This document shows positions 20,177 to 30,761 of a DNA stretch of 63,727 bases, piece after piece (the stretch's first letter is position 1; every line of letters begins with the position of its first letter). Location: positions 223,400 through 287,126 of the forward strand of contig BFEA01000312.1 of the NCBI GenBank assembly GCA_003427395.1, read 5' to 3'. Made by a program: the position numbers and the translations under genes. The notes beneath the pieces were generated by a model. The model had not been told where the DNA came from. It worked only from the letters and a program-made list of their open reading frames with translations, and did no database searches. The DNA comes from Chara braunii (Eukaryota; Streptophyta; Charophyceae; Charales; Characeae).

Positions 20177-20620
20177 CTAAGTACATTCCTTCCTCTTGGT
20201 TCTGTTTATAATAGTTATAGAAGGTAGATGCGCTAAGCACCCATAGGAGTCTATTAACCTACTGGCTTTATACTTAGCCAGTCTAACGGTTCTCCCATTA
20301 GGCAACTCGTGCTTCAACACCTTCTTGTCCCAATCAAACTGGGGCTTGGCAACCTCGAGGTAGAACATGCCCAACAACATGTCAAAGGGCAAATCGTCGC
20401 TCACCAAGAATGTTATCTTATCGCTTATCTCTTCCACCAACATGCACTCTTTGTTGGCCAGAGTAGATGTTACCAATCTACTCAGGCGTTGCACCCAGTC
20501 CTTTAGGCGCAATCTCTCAACACAGTCACGACTTATGAAGTTTCGCGTGGAGCCAATGTCTACGAAGGCGCCGCACTTGCGACCACCCACACCACTTCCA
20601 CAACGAAGTGCTCCCCTCTA
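20177..20620 (-). pseudogene. Element C aspartic protease with DIG instead of DSG
   Basis: This is a retropepsin-like protease in a 137-codon open frame. The active site reads GAFVDIGSTRNFISRDCVER; the conserved Ser of D-S/T-G is Ile (codon 20555-20557) while the Asp stays. It is followed by LVTSTLANKECMLVEEISDK and LPFDMLLGMFYLEVAKPQFD, where the usual LG-x-DWL is LGMFYL. Further downstream is KHELPNGRTVRLAKYKASRL. The altered active site suggests loss of function. The frame overlaps the linker to RT that starts at about 20240. Confidence 0.85.
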
Positions 20621-21330
20621 GGACCTCTATTTAGTGCCACCCAGGACTCACGAGGGTCCCTTGCCGTCCACTCACGTTGAAGGTCCTCTAAGGCTTCATA
20701 TACATCCAAATTACAAAGTATAGTTGGGTCCGGATGCATCTGCGGGGTGACTGAGGAGTCAATAGCTTCGGCCAACTCTTGAAACAGGGAGGGTACATCA
20801 CCCACTTCAACAAGAGTAGCAGCAGCTACAACTTCTATCGGCCCTAAGTGTTTCCCGAGCTCGAGCTCGTAGAGGCCCCAGACTAAAAAGAAATATACCC
20901 ACCCTTAGGAGGGATCTCCTGCGAGACCTACGGGTTCTTGCACTTAAACTGCGTATGGTCGTACTTGCCGCAGTTTATGCAAGCACCCCGCTGCCAACGG
21001 TTGCGCCACACTTCCTGATCCAAACCGACCCTAACCCAAGCAACTATTTTGTTGGGTTGGCGGCTTGCCCCTGACTCCTTTGCTGACCGCCCTTGCGGCA
21101 GGCCACCTGCCTTAGTGTTAACTATTGCGGCGAGGTTGCTACCCTTAGCACTCTCCTCACCGTCAAACGCTGCACTCTCCACAAGTTCAAAAACATCATC
21201 GATCTCAGTTTGATTCCCAGCGGAATCAACCATCACCAATCGATTACCCTTCTTCTTCCATTCGTGTGGGGTCTTGGGGTTTGAGCACCACCCAGTGTAG
21301 CCTCTAAATCTAGGGCCTTCTTATTGAATG
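20621..21330 (-). pseudogene. Element C nucleocapsid with intact CCHC knuckle
   Basis: This is C-terminal Gag. At 20928-21239 the frame encodes a low-complexity linker (VDSAGNQTEIDDVFELVESA) and then a CX2CX4HX4C zinc knuckle with all ligands, ACINCGKYDHTQFKCKNP, near 20935-20985. At 20560-20805 another frame (SLFQELAEAIDSSVTPQMHP, then VYEALEDLQREWTARDPRES) links Gag to protease. The knuckle would bind genomic RNA. Frame breaks near 20900 and 20590. Confidence 0.8.
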
Positions 21331-21860
21331 TCTAAAACGTGTGATACTCTAAACGAGCCTCGCTACCTAAGAGGTTCTTGATGTCTGTGGGAAGACATCT
21401 CAAGAACGTGGTTAATAAGACCTGTGGATTACACTCCACTCCTAGGACGACAATCAACCGCTCCACGGTTGTGGTCAGCTCTCTCACAGACTTGTACTTC
21501 CTAGAGTCAAGTTTTAGTAGCCCATCAGTGGCAATCTGTGTCTGCTGAGGGTTGTGCCATTGAGCCTCTGCTATATCCATAAAGCTTTAAGGGTATGGGT
21601 CTTGGCCCAATCACCCATGTTTCTGCCGAACCCTTTTGAAGCCACTAAATCCATTTAGCCAGCGAGTTGCTGAACCCTCTAAGTAGGATGCAACAGTAAT
21701 TACCTCCTCCTCTATCAGCGCCCTCTTCACCCTAACCCACACTGAAACCGTTCTCAACCAAGTGTCGAGTGCCTCATCCTTCTCATCTCCTGAGAAGGTT
21801 GGAGGTGGTTTCAGAGGGGTCTTGGGGTACCAAGGTTGCTGCTGTCCCACTGGTCAGACA
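21331..21860 (-). pseudogene. Element C capsid part of Gag
   Basis: This is a Retrotrans_gag-type capsid. At 21611-21850 it contains PPPTFSGDEKDEALDTWLRT, VASYLEGSATRWLNGFSGF. At 21332-21580 it continues with AQWHNPQQTQIATDGLLKLD, YKSVRELTTTVERLIVVLG and LLTTFLRCLPTDIKNLLGSE. The F-x-G ... W ... A-x-x-W pattern is diagnostic for this family. The frames are separated by a frameshift near 21590. Confidence 0.85.
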
Positions 21861-22660
21861 GGTGGCAGCTGTGGTGTAGCTCAAGCCGCTGGACCAGAAG
21901 ATGAAGAAGCAACAGTCAGTGACAGAATGGCAGCGATGGCAGAACTGCTGGCCTGATTCCTGGCCTATGCATGGCATTCAGGATCTGGTCCAAGGTGTCT
22001 TGGATTGTATCCAGTTTGCTGTCCATATATGCGTGCATGGACAGGATGCTCGCCTTAAAAATCTTTTCAGTATTACTAAGGGTCTAGTCATCTAACCCCT
22101 CCAGTGCAGCTTTGTCTGCCTCCCTACCCTCTAGTCTGACACTCGTGTCTCTAATCTCTTTCTCTCTTTTAGTAGCCTGTTTAAGTTCCTCCTCTAGCCT
22201 CAAGCGAATCCTTTCTACCTGCTCGAGCTCCATCTGCTCCCGGGTGCGTGGAGGCAGCGAGCTGAACTGCGAACCCGCCATCTGACTAGTGCCAGCTCCT
22301 GGCGTACTGGAGATGGACTGTGAACTGGTCGCGTTGAGTGGCACGCCCAAACTCTGACCAGTAGAGTTTGCAGCAGAAGTGGCTGAAGAGGTAGCCATTG
22401 CTATTGCGCTAGCTGCTGCTGCTGCCAACACCCGTTCAGCCGCTGCTGCGGCCTATCTCGCAGTCTCTAGATTATGGGCCCTTGCTTCAGCCCTAAGTCT
22501 TCTCTCCTCTCCTAGTAGTATAACCTGGAACAGTACGGGTATCCTACTGGTCCCCCGTCGTGTCTGCCTCCTATCGTCAGATGTATCTTCACCACCCTCA
22601 GATTCACTCAGGGACTAGGCAAATGTTGTCTGCACTAATGTCCTCTTTGGGACCTACCAC
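21861..22660 (-). pseudogene. Element C Gag N-terminal domain
   Basis: This N-terminal Gag arm comprises an alanine/serine-rich stretch (LAAAAASAIAMATSSATSAA), a polar linker, and a coiled coil (REQMELEQVERIRLRLEEEL, then KQATKREKEIRDTSVRLEGR). Upstream in frame, across one TAG, lies EERRLRAEARAHNLETAR, so the real start is near 22660. Downstream, a frame with ILSMHAYMDSKLDTIQDTLD leads to the capsid. The plus-strand open frames over this region are shadows. Confidence 0.65.
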
Positions 22661-23842
22661 AACATGCGTCTGACCGATTCTAAAAATAAATAAAATAAAC
22701 AATGTCCGGCGAGTTACCTAGACTACTAATCAAATGGCATCAACAACACTTACACGGACTATGTAGTTTACTTCTATCCTGATTGGTTCTGCACAGAAGC
22801 TTTGAGAAGAGCTGACTATGGTGGATTACAGTCCTACGCTAGGCTGTCTGTTAGGTGTTAGCAGTCTGTCAACCAACTAATCAGGATAAAAATAACTACA
22901 ATGAGCAGATGTATGCACAATGGATATGATAGTGATGTTCTGTAGAGTTCACAATCAGAATCCCCTTCCCCTGTATCCAACGTACCTGCGAGCATCATCA
23001 AGCTCCGGTGTCTAAGGTGTGCAATCACGGCCCACCCTTGTGCCCAAGGTGTATGCTTATGACCAGCCTGCCCTTTGTTTACCCTCGCATGCAACGAGCC
23101 TTACGTCCGACTGATCTGGCTGATCAAGAGGCAATTTAAGGACAGACCCCGAGAGTCCTCAAGAAATATTTAACGTCGCAATCAGGATGACGATCACAGC
23201 CAGTGGACAGATCGGACCCCAACCAGAAATATTTATAGACAGCCTGGGAGGGTCTGCATTAGGACTGGTCAGTCCACAAAGAGCCTTAATGGACAAAGCA
23301 GCAAAGCCTGCGTGTACTACTTCCATGGGTTGCCATGGTGACCGTGACCCGTGCTTCGACCAGGGCCCTTCAGAGGCACCGCCCTCTCCTGCCAGATGCG
23401 CCACCGGGAAGAATGTCGTCTTTCAAGGCACACAACTCCTCACCAAAGAGAGGACACTAATATTGGACTCACTTCCTCACGGTAAGAGACTGAGAGGGTA
23501 GATAAGGAATGGGAACAACGTACCTGGAGATAGCTGCCCCCAACCACAGATTTCTCACCAATTGGGCCGACATGCATTTCGATGACCGGTCAACAGCCTC
23601 GGTACCACCCACAGCGCAATGCAGTGCCACCTCAATGTCACGTAAGCATACTCTCATCATCATACATACATCCACTGTCGCCACAGCTCCCACGCTGTCA
23701 CCACAGCCATCAAGCGGTCGACCTCTCCAGCTAGGCCCCGCTAAATCAAACCAGCGCCAAGCATCCTTACTGCACATGAATCATGATCAGCGCACCAAGT
23801 AACAATGTCGTCGGTGCCAAGTAAGCAGAGATCACGAACCTC
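22661..23842 (-). other. Untranslated leader of element C
   Basis: A 1.2-kb non-coding interval between primer-binding site and gag. It shares with the leader of element A a hairpin-bracketed segment at 23119-23199 (arms around CTGGCTGATC and GATCACAGCCAG, common block ATTTAACGTCGCA). No coding motif was recognised; short frames at 22858-23094, 23159-23501 and 23469-23802 look random. Confidence 0.6.
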
Positions 23843-23854
23843 GCTCTGATACCA
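23843..23854 (-). promoter_or_regulatory. Primer-binding site of element C (initiator-Met tRNA)
   Basis: The minus strand reads TGGTATCAGAGC exactly, four bases inside the LTR end TTGCA at 23859. Confidence 0.95.
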
Positions 23855-23858
23855 AATT

Positions 23859-24918
23859 TGCAAGGAATATGAGTGTGAACGATATACAGAAAATCAAGTT
23901 GCGAAATCACACAGATGTCCAGGTGGTCGTAACCAAGTAGAGCGTACAAAATGCACTGAGAAACCATCCATATAGAGCAAAACAATGGAGTAATGAGCCA
24001 ATGTTCAAGCCCGTAGTCCACACCAACACAGTATCCAAAGTCGCTCCTCTTTGTCTGGCACCCAGCGCCCAGCCTACTCTACCCGACTACCCTACCTACA
24101 GCTGGTTCACGCAACAGGCTCACTTCGACTCTCGAAGACCAATGTACATGACTCTCAACACCATAGCCGACCTCTCTTCATGCACCAGGTACGTATCTCG
24201 TCACCCTCCTGAAGGCCACCCAATCGCCCGCATTACCCCCTGGCGCCCAGCAGCCCGGCTATGGCTGCCTGCGCCCTGCTGCCCTGCAGCGCCCCACTTC
24301 ACCACCACGCGCCCCGTCAGCGCCCTTGGCAGCAGCGCAGCATCAAGCGATAGCGCAGCAGCACTTCCGCATTGCCTGCACTGGCCAGAATNNCTGGCCT
24401 GGGCTGCCTCACTTCTTTTATGGAAGTGGCAGCCTCCTGGATGTTGCGTGTGGCCTGGCTGGAAGCTTCCAGTAGCTTCCGGTTGGGCCTCAGACCCTGC
24501 GCCCAGGCCCGAGACTACAGTTGAGGGCCTGGGCCCTTTTCAGTTGGGCACGGCCTGAGTCTCCGGACTTAGGCTGTTTGCTGCATCTGTGCAGGGCCCC
24601 CAGGTAGGTGCATCAGCAGTACTGCTTTTCCAAAGGCCGATGGCCTGCTTCCCAATGTACTGGCCCTGCTTTGTGTGTATGTGCTCAGGTGCAACTGTCA
24701 AGGCCTGGCCCAACTGTACGATGCAGCTTAGTGAGGCTCACATGTCTACCCAACCAGCGTGCTGCAAGAGCGTGAATACCCACACATGGAAATGTCGAAT
24801 TTTGCCTCTGACGAATATTCAGGTCCGCCTTCACTTAGAGCGGGCACTTGGCTTGCTGGGGGCCTTAACCCAGATCATGTGATGTCTGATAGGGCCCCTT
24901 GAGGGCTCGTTCCTCACA
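23859..24918 (-). repeat. 5' LTR of element C
   Basis: 1060-base LTR matching 16069-17207 with scattered substitutions and a net length difference of about 80 bases. It starts on plus TGCAAGGAATATGAG and ends CGTTCCTCACA. Two undetermined bases lie at 24392-24393. Confidence 0.92.
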
Positions 24919-25356
24919 CAATCAATTAATCAACCAATTAATCGTCCAAAATGGTAACTTTCACTGAGCAGACCTTTTTCTGTGAGGTCTGCTCCGATAC
25001 CAAACTGTCGCATGCCTAATCGGCATTGATCAGAACCAGGAACCGACCTCTCAACACAATACAAAAAATAGCACAGCGGAAGACTGAAATACCAAGATCT
25101 GACTCAGCATGGACAATGACAGGACCTGATGGCACTCATCATCACCCGGGGCGAGGGGACTCAGCACTGCAATCACTGCTCACACAATGTCAAGTCGCAA
25201 AGTCACTGGACCGGGAAATGGGCAAATGTCACTGAGTCTCAATGTCAACCCTCCCTCTTTCTCTTGTATCTCAGAAGAAGAAGAAGAAGAACAAGAAGCT
25301 CCGGAGGGAAGCGGAGAAGCAATGGGGAACAGATAGAGGGAAAGAAGAAGAAGAAG

Positions 25357-25415
<59 letters not shown>

Positions 25416-26019
25416 CTCTCTCGCTCTCTCTCTGTGTGTGTGTCTGTGCATGTATGCCAGGTACTGACCTGCAGAGAGGTGTTCCCTTGATGCAGGTGCG
25501 GACGCGCTGAAGACGAAGCTGGAGCTGTGGCGTCACAGGTAAGTCCCCTTGGCCTCCACCCATCTCCTACTCTCTCTCGCTCTCTCCTACTGCAGCGCAG
25601 CCGCAGTGCTCAAACTCCTAACTCACGCCCGGCGCTGTGGACTAGTCCTAACGACGCCCAGAGCGTCGACTATCGAGGCATATCGATACTGCCTCAACTA
25701 CCTACCAAACTCCTAGGCAGACCAGCTATATATAGTGCTGGACTGCCTGGGATGCTGCCTCAACCAACGGACTGGCACCTAAAATGACGCCCAAAACGAA
25801 AAGCTGGTGCCTAACAAAGTTACCCCAAAATGCTCTGGGCCTGAACGGTGGCGCAGGCCTAACTGGCCCTCTAAACGGTAACAGGCCTAACCTGGTCTAT
25901 GAAAAGCTACGGGCCCTAAAATGGGCCGAAACAACACTGGGTCCTACCTAATGACTCCTAGGACTCCTAACCCTACGAGCGGGCCCTGCGGGGCCCGTGT
26001 GGGAACTGTGCATGCCACA
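24919..26019 (-). mobile_element. Element D remnant: leader edge, primer-binding site and LTR
   Basis: A minus-strand Ty3/gypsy remnant. A primer-binding site variant TGGTATCGGAGC lies at 24991-25002, and the LTR spans 25006-26019. On the minus strand the LTR begins TGTGGCATGC and ends GCATGCGACA, a 9/10 inverted terminal match. It carries a minus-strand TATATATA at 25727-25734, the conserved transcribed box (25458-25550) and a long GA tract. Only about 70 bases of leader (24919-24990) remain before element C begins. Its 5' and 3' terminal words match solo LTR E2, so D and E2 are one family. Confidence 0.8.
25363..25446. repeat. (CT)n microsatellite with TG tail in LTR D
   Basis: About 60 bases of CT repeats interrupted by CGCT, followed by TGTGTGTG. 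It lies directly downstream (in sense) of the conserved LTR box, the same position as GA tracts in E1. Confidence 0.95.
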
Positions 26020-26119
26020 GAGAGAGAGAAAGAGGAAAGGGAGATGTGCATAACCAAAGCCTCAAGACAATCCAGGTATCCAAAGTCTTCGACGAAAATG
26101 TCACCAAAGGCAATATAGA

Positions 26120-26812
26120 GTACACAACAGGGTAGCACATGCCAACCGTCGGCGGGCCTCGGTCAGTCGGTCGCCGACCCGCCGACCGTTTTGGCCGTCG
26201 GCGCCGACCGATCGGTGGGGTCGGCCTGGCGCATTTTTGTGCGGCGGCCACCCCCACCCCAAAGGCCCGTTTTTTGTGTTTTGGCCGGTACTGGGGGGGT
26301 TTGATGTTGCAAAATGCTGTGGAGTTGTGATTTTGTGCTGCTCTCGACTGAATCCTTTTTGTTTTGTATTTCCCCCCCCTCTGAGCCGTCGAACGGCCCN
26401 NNNNNNNNNNNNNNNNNNNNNNNNNNNNNNNNNNNNNNNNNNNNNNNNNNNNNNNNNNNNNNNNNNNNNNNNNNNNNNNNNNNNNNNNNNNNNNNNNNNN
26501 NNNNNNNNNNNNNNNNNNNNNNNNNNNNNNNNNNNNNNNNNNNNNNNNNNNNNNNNNNNNNNNNNNNNNNNNNNNNNNNNNNNNNNNNNNNNNNNNNNNN
26601 NNNNNNNNNNNCCCAAACCCCCCCACCCCGAAACCAAAATTTCTCAGCGGATTTGGGCTGTACTCAGCAAGCGCAGTACATACCCGAAGTCAGAACAAAA
26701 AAAGAATCAGAGGAAGACTGTTTTCTGAGCCGTCGGCTACCGCCGACCGGTCGGTACGATACGGTCAGCGGTCTGCCCGACCGGTCGGCGGGGATGCAAC
26801 CCTGGTACACAA
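26120..26812. mobile_element. hAT-like DNA transposon with 8-bp target duplication
   Basis: The element spans 26128-26804 and is flanked by GTACACAA on both sides (26120-26127 and 26805-26812), a perfect 8-bp target duplication typical of the hAT superfamily. The ends read CAGGGTAGCAC on the left and, inverted, CAGGGTTGCATC on the right, which fits hAT terminal repeats. Subterminal regions on both sides are packed with CCGACCGGTCGG-like motifs that could be transposase-binding sites. A 212-base N gap (26400-26611) occupies the centre. At about 0.68 kb as assembled there is no room for a transposase, so it is non-autonomous unless the gap is much longer in reality. Confidence 0.85.
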
Positions 26813-27424
26813 TAATATTTTACACTTGATGAAGACGAAGAAATGAAGTTACAGCCGCAATCGAAAAACTCCGGTAAGCGCAGGGAGGCGGCCGCTGCTG
26901 AGTATGATCTACCGGTTTCATCGACCCCAGCCGTGGTTGAATCATCAGGAGCTGAGAAAGAATGAGGAGGGAGGGGAGTTAAATAGAAAGGAAGAGGAAG
27001 TCACCTAAGCAGGCTAATGTGGGATGAAGATCGACGTGAGGAAAACGTGGAAGAAAGACGGATGTGAGAGCCAAGTGTTAGCCATTGAAGCGGGAGGCAG
27101 CAGCGCAGAAGTCGTCACAGAAGATCCTTGACAAAGTCCCAGACCGACGGCCATCTAGATTGAAATCATGAACCAAAGAAAAACGAGAACGCCAGCGATC
27201 AATACAGAATGGACCAGACGCCAACGATTACCGCAGCCATGGTAGGGACTCGAGCTTTGATCACGTCTTAAAATCTGACAGCCCAGCCTTGGTCGGGTTT
27301 GTATGTATCCGGTTCGCCACCACAAAGTCCCTATGGGCACCAAAATCCTAGATTCCTCATGACCCACTCCAGCCGGTTGTAAGATCGAGACTCAGCAGTT
27401 TACAGAAAAAGCAGATTCCGAGTG
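26813..27424. other. Unassigned spacer
   Basis: About 0.6 kb without recognisable gene or repeat family. A short minus-strand open frame at 27155-27367 has no motif I recognise. Confidence 0.4.
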
Positions 27425-27630
27425 AAGTACAGGTCTTTAGTTCAATTCCTATAGTTACCTCGTAGTTTTGGCCAGCAGTTTCCGTTGTTTACAACGAAAT
27501 ACAGATTCCTGGTCAATTCCTACAGTTACCTTGTAATTTTTGCCAGCAGTTCCCATTGTTACAAAAAAATGCAGGTTACTAATAAGGTACAGATCCTGAG
27601 TTAGAGTCCTGCAGCTATTTCGTAGCTATG
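27425..27630. repeat. Degenerate tandem repeat, about 80-bp unit
   Basis: About two and a half diverged units, each with AATTCCTA(T/C)AGTTACC, a CAGCAGTTYCC-like part and a TTGTTTACAA-like end. The copies differ at many positions, so the repeat is old. Confidence 0.6.
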
Positions 27631-27767
27631 GTTCTAGAAACAAATTCTTAAGGACTGGAGCTCGAGATCCTTGATCAAGTCTATTCCAATCCAAGGTTGA
27701 AGGTCCCCTGCGCCTTGGGTATACTTATGTCAAAACCAAAAGCCAGTGTTGATTGTTATGGGAGCCG

Positions 27768-27771
<4 letters not shown>

Positions 27772-27842
<71 letters not shown>
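27772..27842. repeat. (GA)n microsatellite
   Basis: Uninterrupted GA dinucleotides for about 70 bases. The downstream sequence to about 28000 (CTGGAGACTTGACATTGAGA) resembles the part following the GA tract in E1 (CCAGACTTGACATTGGACTT), so this is probably the transcribed portion of another LTR on the plus strand. Confidence 0.95.
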
Positions 27843-27843
<1 letters not shown>

Positions 27844-28900
27844 TTCCACATCTCTTCTACTCATTTTCCATCTCGCGATCTCTGTCCTCGTGAGCCAGAG
27901 AGAGGGACTGGAGACTTGACATTGAGACTCAACTCTGTGATTCTTGGTTTGAGGTTCACTATGGGACGATGCGGTGGAGTGAGAGGTGGAGGAGAGACCA
28001 TTATGATTTGGTGCTGCTGTACATTGGGTGTCCTTCTTCTTCTTCTTCTTCCTTCCATCCAGCTCCCTCCACCTTCAACTGTTTGGATTCCTCTCCGCCT
28101 GATGTGACACTATATCTGAGCTACTTTGTCATTTGCTGCATCATTAGACATTCCTATCTGATATGAGCCTTCCGCTGCATCACATTGCATTGCCGACGGT
28201 TCACTCCGGGCATGCATCATATGCCTCATCAAGGTTCTGTTGCAGCATGTGGAGGAAATGGGTGGGCGGAACTGTGGCCAAACAAAAGCAGGGGATGTCA
28301 AGGGGGATGCTAAGAGGGGTGTCAGGTGGGATGGTGGGTTGGAAGTGAGTAGATCGAATGCATAAGGCATGTGGAAGTACAACATCGCACATGACGTGCA
28401 TAACATCAAAAGAGGCTGACCTGCCAAGGGGACCTGCAATGAATACCATCCTGGGATTGTGATCAAGTAATCAACATTGGCAGAGGTTAAGCCGGCATGA
28501 CCAGCACATGCCTTTGAGATGAGGTCTCTAGTTACCCACTTTCTAGCAAGGCACAAAACTTCCTAGTCAACGCACCTGATACCTGAACAACCTTCAAATG
28601 GAGCCAGGCATTACGACATTTTGAGATAACCATGGAGTTCAAGTAGTGTTGCTCAACACATAAACGAGTTAACCGATTCAATCTGCCCCTCGTACTCCGT
28701 ACGTCCACGAGGCTGATCGAGACTTGGAACCCCCGTGGCTGAGCAGGACGTGGTGGGTTGGATGGGAATGACAGACTTGTTAGAGCTGCCATGACTAGGT
28801 TGATGAGGATGGTCCTGCCTGTGCAGTGGGCGGCTAGGTGGTGGCCTGTGCTGGCCTAGATCTAGCTAACCACCCAACGTTGGGGCAGTTGGCCTGCTGA
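27843..28900 (+). other. LTR-like fragment and unassigned sequence
   Basis: The first about 200 bases look like the R/U5 part of an E-type LTR on the plus strand. The rest, to about 28900, has no recognised coding motif; the open frames on the minus strand at 28110-28792 have no family signature. The sequence may include the unlocated U3 of element G. Confidence 0.4.
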
Positions 28901-29965
28901 TGGCCTAGCTGCCTGCAACAGAAACACTCTTCAGCTGCATGCAATCGAGCTGCAATACCCCGCTTGATATGCCTTGAAGTGGCCCTCAGGCCACACGCAG
29001 GCCGCGACCCCGGTCTAAGGCCGCAAAGGCCAAGGGGGGGAAAATCCCTTGTTGGCCCAGCGCCTGTGCGCCTGACAGTTGACTTTGGTCAACTGCCCAG
29101 CGGGCCAAGAGTCAAAGTCTGTATGTACCCAGTCCAGGCCGCCGGTCAGACACACACACTTGTTTGTATGCAGGAACCAAGACAGCATGAGGACCAAGTG
29201 AAAGAGTGCAACTGTATGCAATCCAGGCCCTCGGCTGTGAGTCAATCTGGGCCACCGTGGGTGGGAGACCTGAGGCAGGTCAACTCGGTCAATCACTACA
29301 TAAGATCCTTCCTCCAGGGGGTCAACATTCAGTCTTGCTATGCTGCCTTGACGCTGGCTGGACGCTGGCTTGACGCTGGCTGTGCACTGGCACTGTGGAC
29401 GACGACGCGGGACTGAGGCAGCATGCTGGCACCTTCTCTGCTGATGTGACGCATGCCACTTGTCTTCATTGCTGATGTGGCGCATGCCACCTGTCTTCAT
29501 CGCTGTGAGATTGGTCACGCTGTCTACATTGGGTGACTGGATGCAACAAGGAGGGAGATCGGGATCTGTGGATGATTGAGGAGGATCAGGATACTTACCT
29601 GAGGTTGATGTCGATACTGTGTACTGTTGATTGTCTCCAACGTCTTCACGAGAGGACCGTGCCATGTGGCACTTCGATGTGATCAGGATTGGTCAGGCTC
29701 GTGACTGGATACTGTTTTGCTCACGTGGAGGCGAAGGGAAGCCCGGAGAAGAAGTGGGGAATGTTGGGCTACTCTCTATGTGGTCATTGATGATTACTAT
29801 CTCTTCCACCTTCTAATCTGTCTATTCCCCCCCCACTCTCTTCGTCTACTGGAAACAAGACATTGTATCAGAGAGCACATTCATGATTATTGGAGACATT
29901 GTTCAGAGTTGAGTTACTTTGTATTTCGACATCTGGAGAGTATCTTACAGACTGGGTTCATTACA
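28901..29965 (+). repeat. Presumed 5' LTR end of element G
   Basis: The sequence ending TTACA at 29965 is followed after three bases by an exact initiator-Met primer-binding site, so it is the 3' end of a plus-strand LTR. The left boundary is not identified; 28901 is a rough placement. It contains GTCAACTG-type words (29080-29300), two GCTGATGTGRCGCATGCCAC units at about 29440-29490 and a possible TATA-like CTACATAAG near 29296. Confidence 0.5.
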
Positions 29966-29968
29966 ATT

Positions 29969-29980
29969 TGGTATCAGAGC
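29969..29980 (+). promoter_or_regulatory. Primer-binding site of element G (initiator-Met tRNA)
   Basis: The plus strand reads TGGTATCAGAGC exactly, three bases after the presumed LTR end TTACA. This shows a plus-strand LTR retrotransposon whose coding part is not found directly downstream. Confidence 0.92.
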
Positions 29981-30761
29981 ATCCCTTCTTCATTGCAATC
30001 TGCTGCCAGGTGCCACGTGGCGCCCAGGTCAGTGGGAGGTGACGCACGTGTATGGGATGAAACGCGTTTGTAAACGTGCGCGATTAATATCGCGAGTCTA
30101 GACATTGAGTACCACATGTGCGTGCAGCCCCCTTGAAGATGATGACGTGGACACTTTGAAGAGGAAGACGGCGGCATTGCTTACGTGGCGCTTTGTTGCT
30201 TATGTGGCATTGAGATACCGGCGAGAGTCAGCAGGCTGATGTGGTGCTGGTAGACGAGAAAGAGCGAGAGAGAATGGATATTGGGACTGCTGATGTGGCG
30301 TGCTGCCTACGTGGCACGGCGCAGGGGTGCTGACATGGCATCCTACTATTTGCAGGGCATTGTCTGACATGGCACGTAGCTATGTTGCGACTTCCTGCTG
30401 ACTTGGTGCTCCACACTTCAGCGGCATTACGATCTGACGTGGCATACCAGTGGTGGATGAGTTGGCAGTGCTGACACTTGATGCTGATGTGGCACATGTG
30501 CTGCGTTAGCATTCCAGGGGTGACACGTGGCATGCTTTGCACGCTGCCGTGGGGGAGGTGTTGGTACTTGCACTTGTGTGCTGGCAGGTGGTACAGCTTC
30601 ACGATTTGCTGTAGTGCCACGCATCGGCCCTTGTGTCTGGCTGCATTGGTTCTGCAGATGGTACAGCCGTAGAGGAAAGGATGCTGACAATTGATTGTTG
30701 ATTGTGTTGGCTGACTTACTCGCTTGTCTTGGCTGTTCTGTGGTTGCCGCGCATACTCACC
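29981..30761 (+). other. Leader of element G, rich in TGACGTGGC-like motifs
   Basis: Non-coding leader downstream of the primer-binding site. It contains around ten variants of (T/C)TGA(C/T)(G/A)TGGCR spread through 30140-30540, such as CTGACGTGGCATACC and GCTGATGTGGCACATG. These include ACGTGG cores typical of plant bZIP sites. It is then interrupted by solo LTR E2. No gag of this element is seen. Confidence 0.55.

Larger units (their letters stand above)
16069..24918 (-). mobile_element. Element C: structurally complete Ty3/gypsy chromovirus
   Basis: This 8.85-kb LTR retrotransposon lies on the minus strand. From right to left it has a 5' LTR (23859-24918), initiator-Met primer-binding site (23843-23854), leader, gag, protease, RT, RNase H, integrase with chromodomain-like tail, polypurine tract (17208-17221) and 3' LTR (16069-17207). 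Both LTRs start on plus with TGCAAGGAATATGAG and end GTTCCTCACA. The flanks (left CGTTG, right CAATC) do not form a target duplication, so an outer rearrangement is likely. All coding domains carry stops, frameshifts or catalytic substitutions, so the copy is not autonomous. Confidence 0.9.

Noticed and set aside
16069-24918. Target duplication for element C
   Set aside because: Flanking pentamers CGTTG and CAATC do not match, nor do nearby shifts.
25973-26637. Long open frames across the N gap
   Set aside because: They exist only because N codons carry no stop; no motif at either side.
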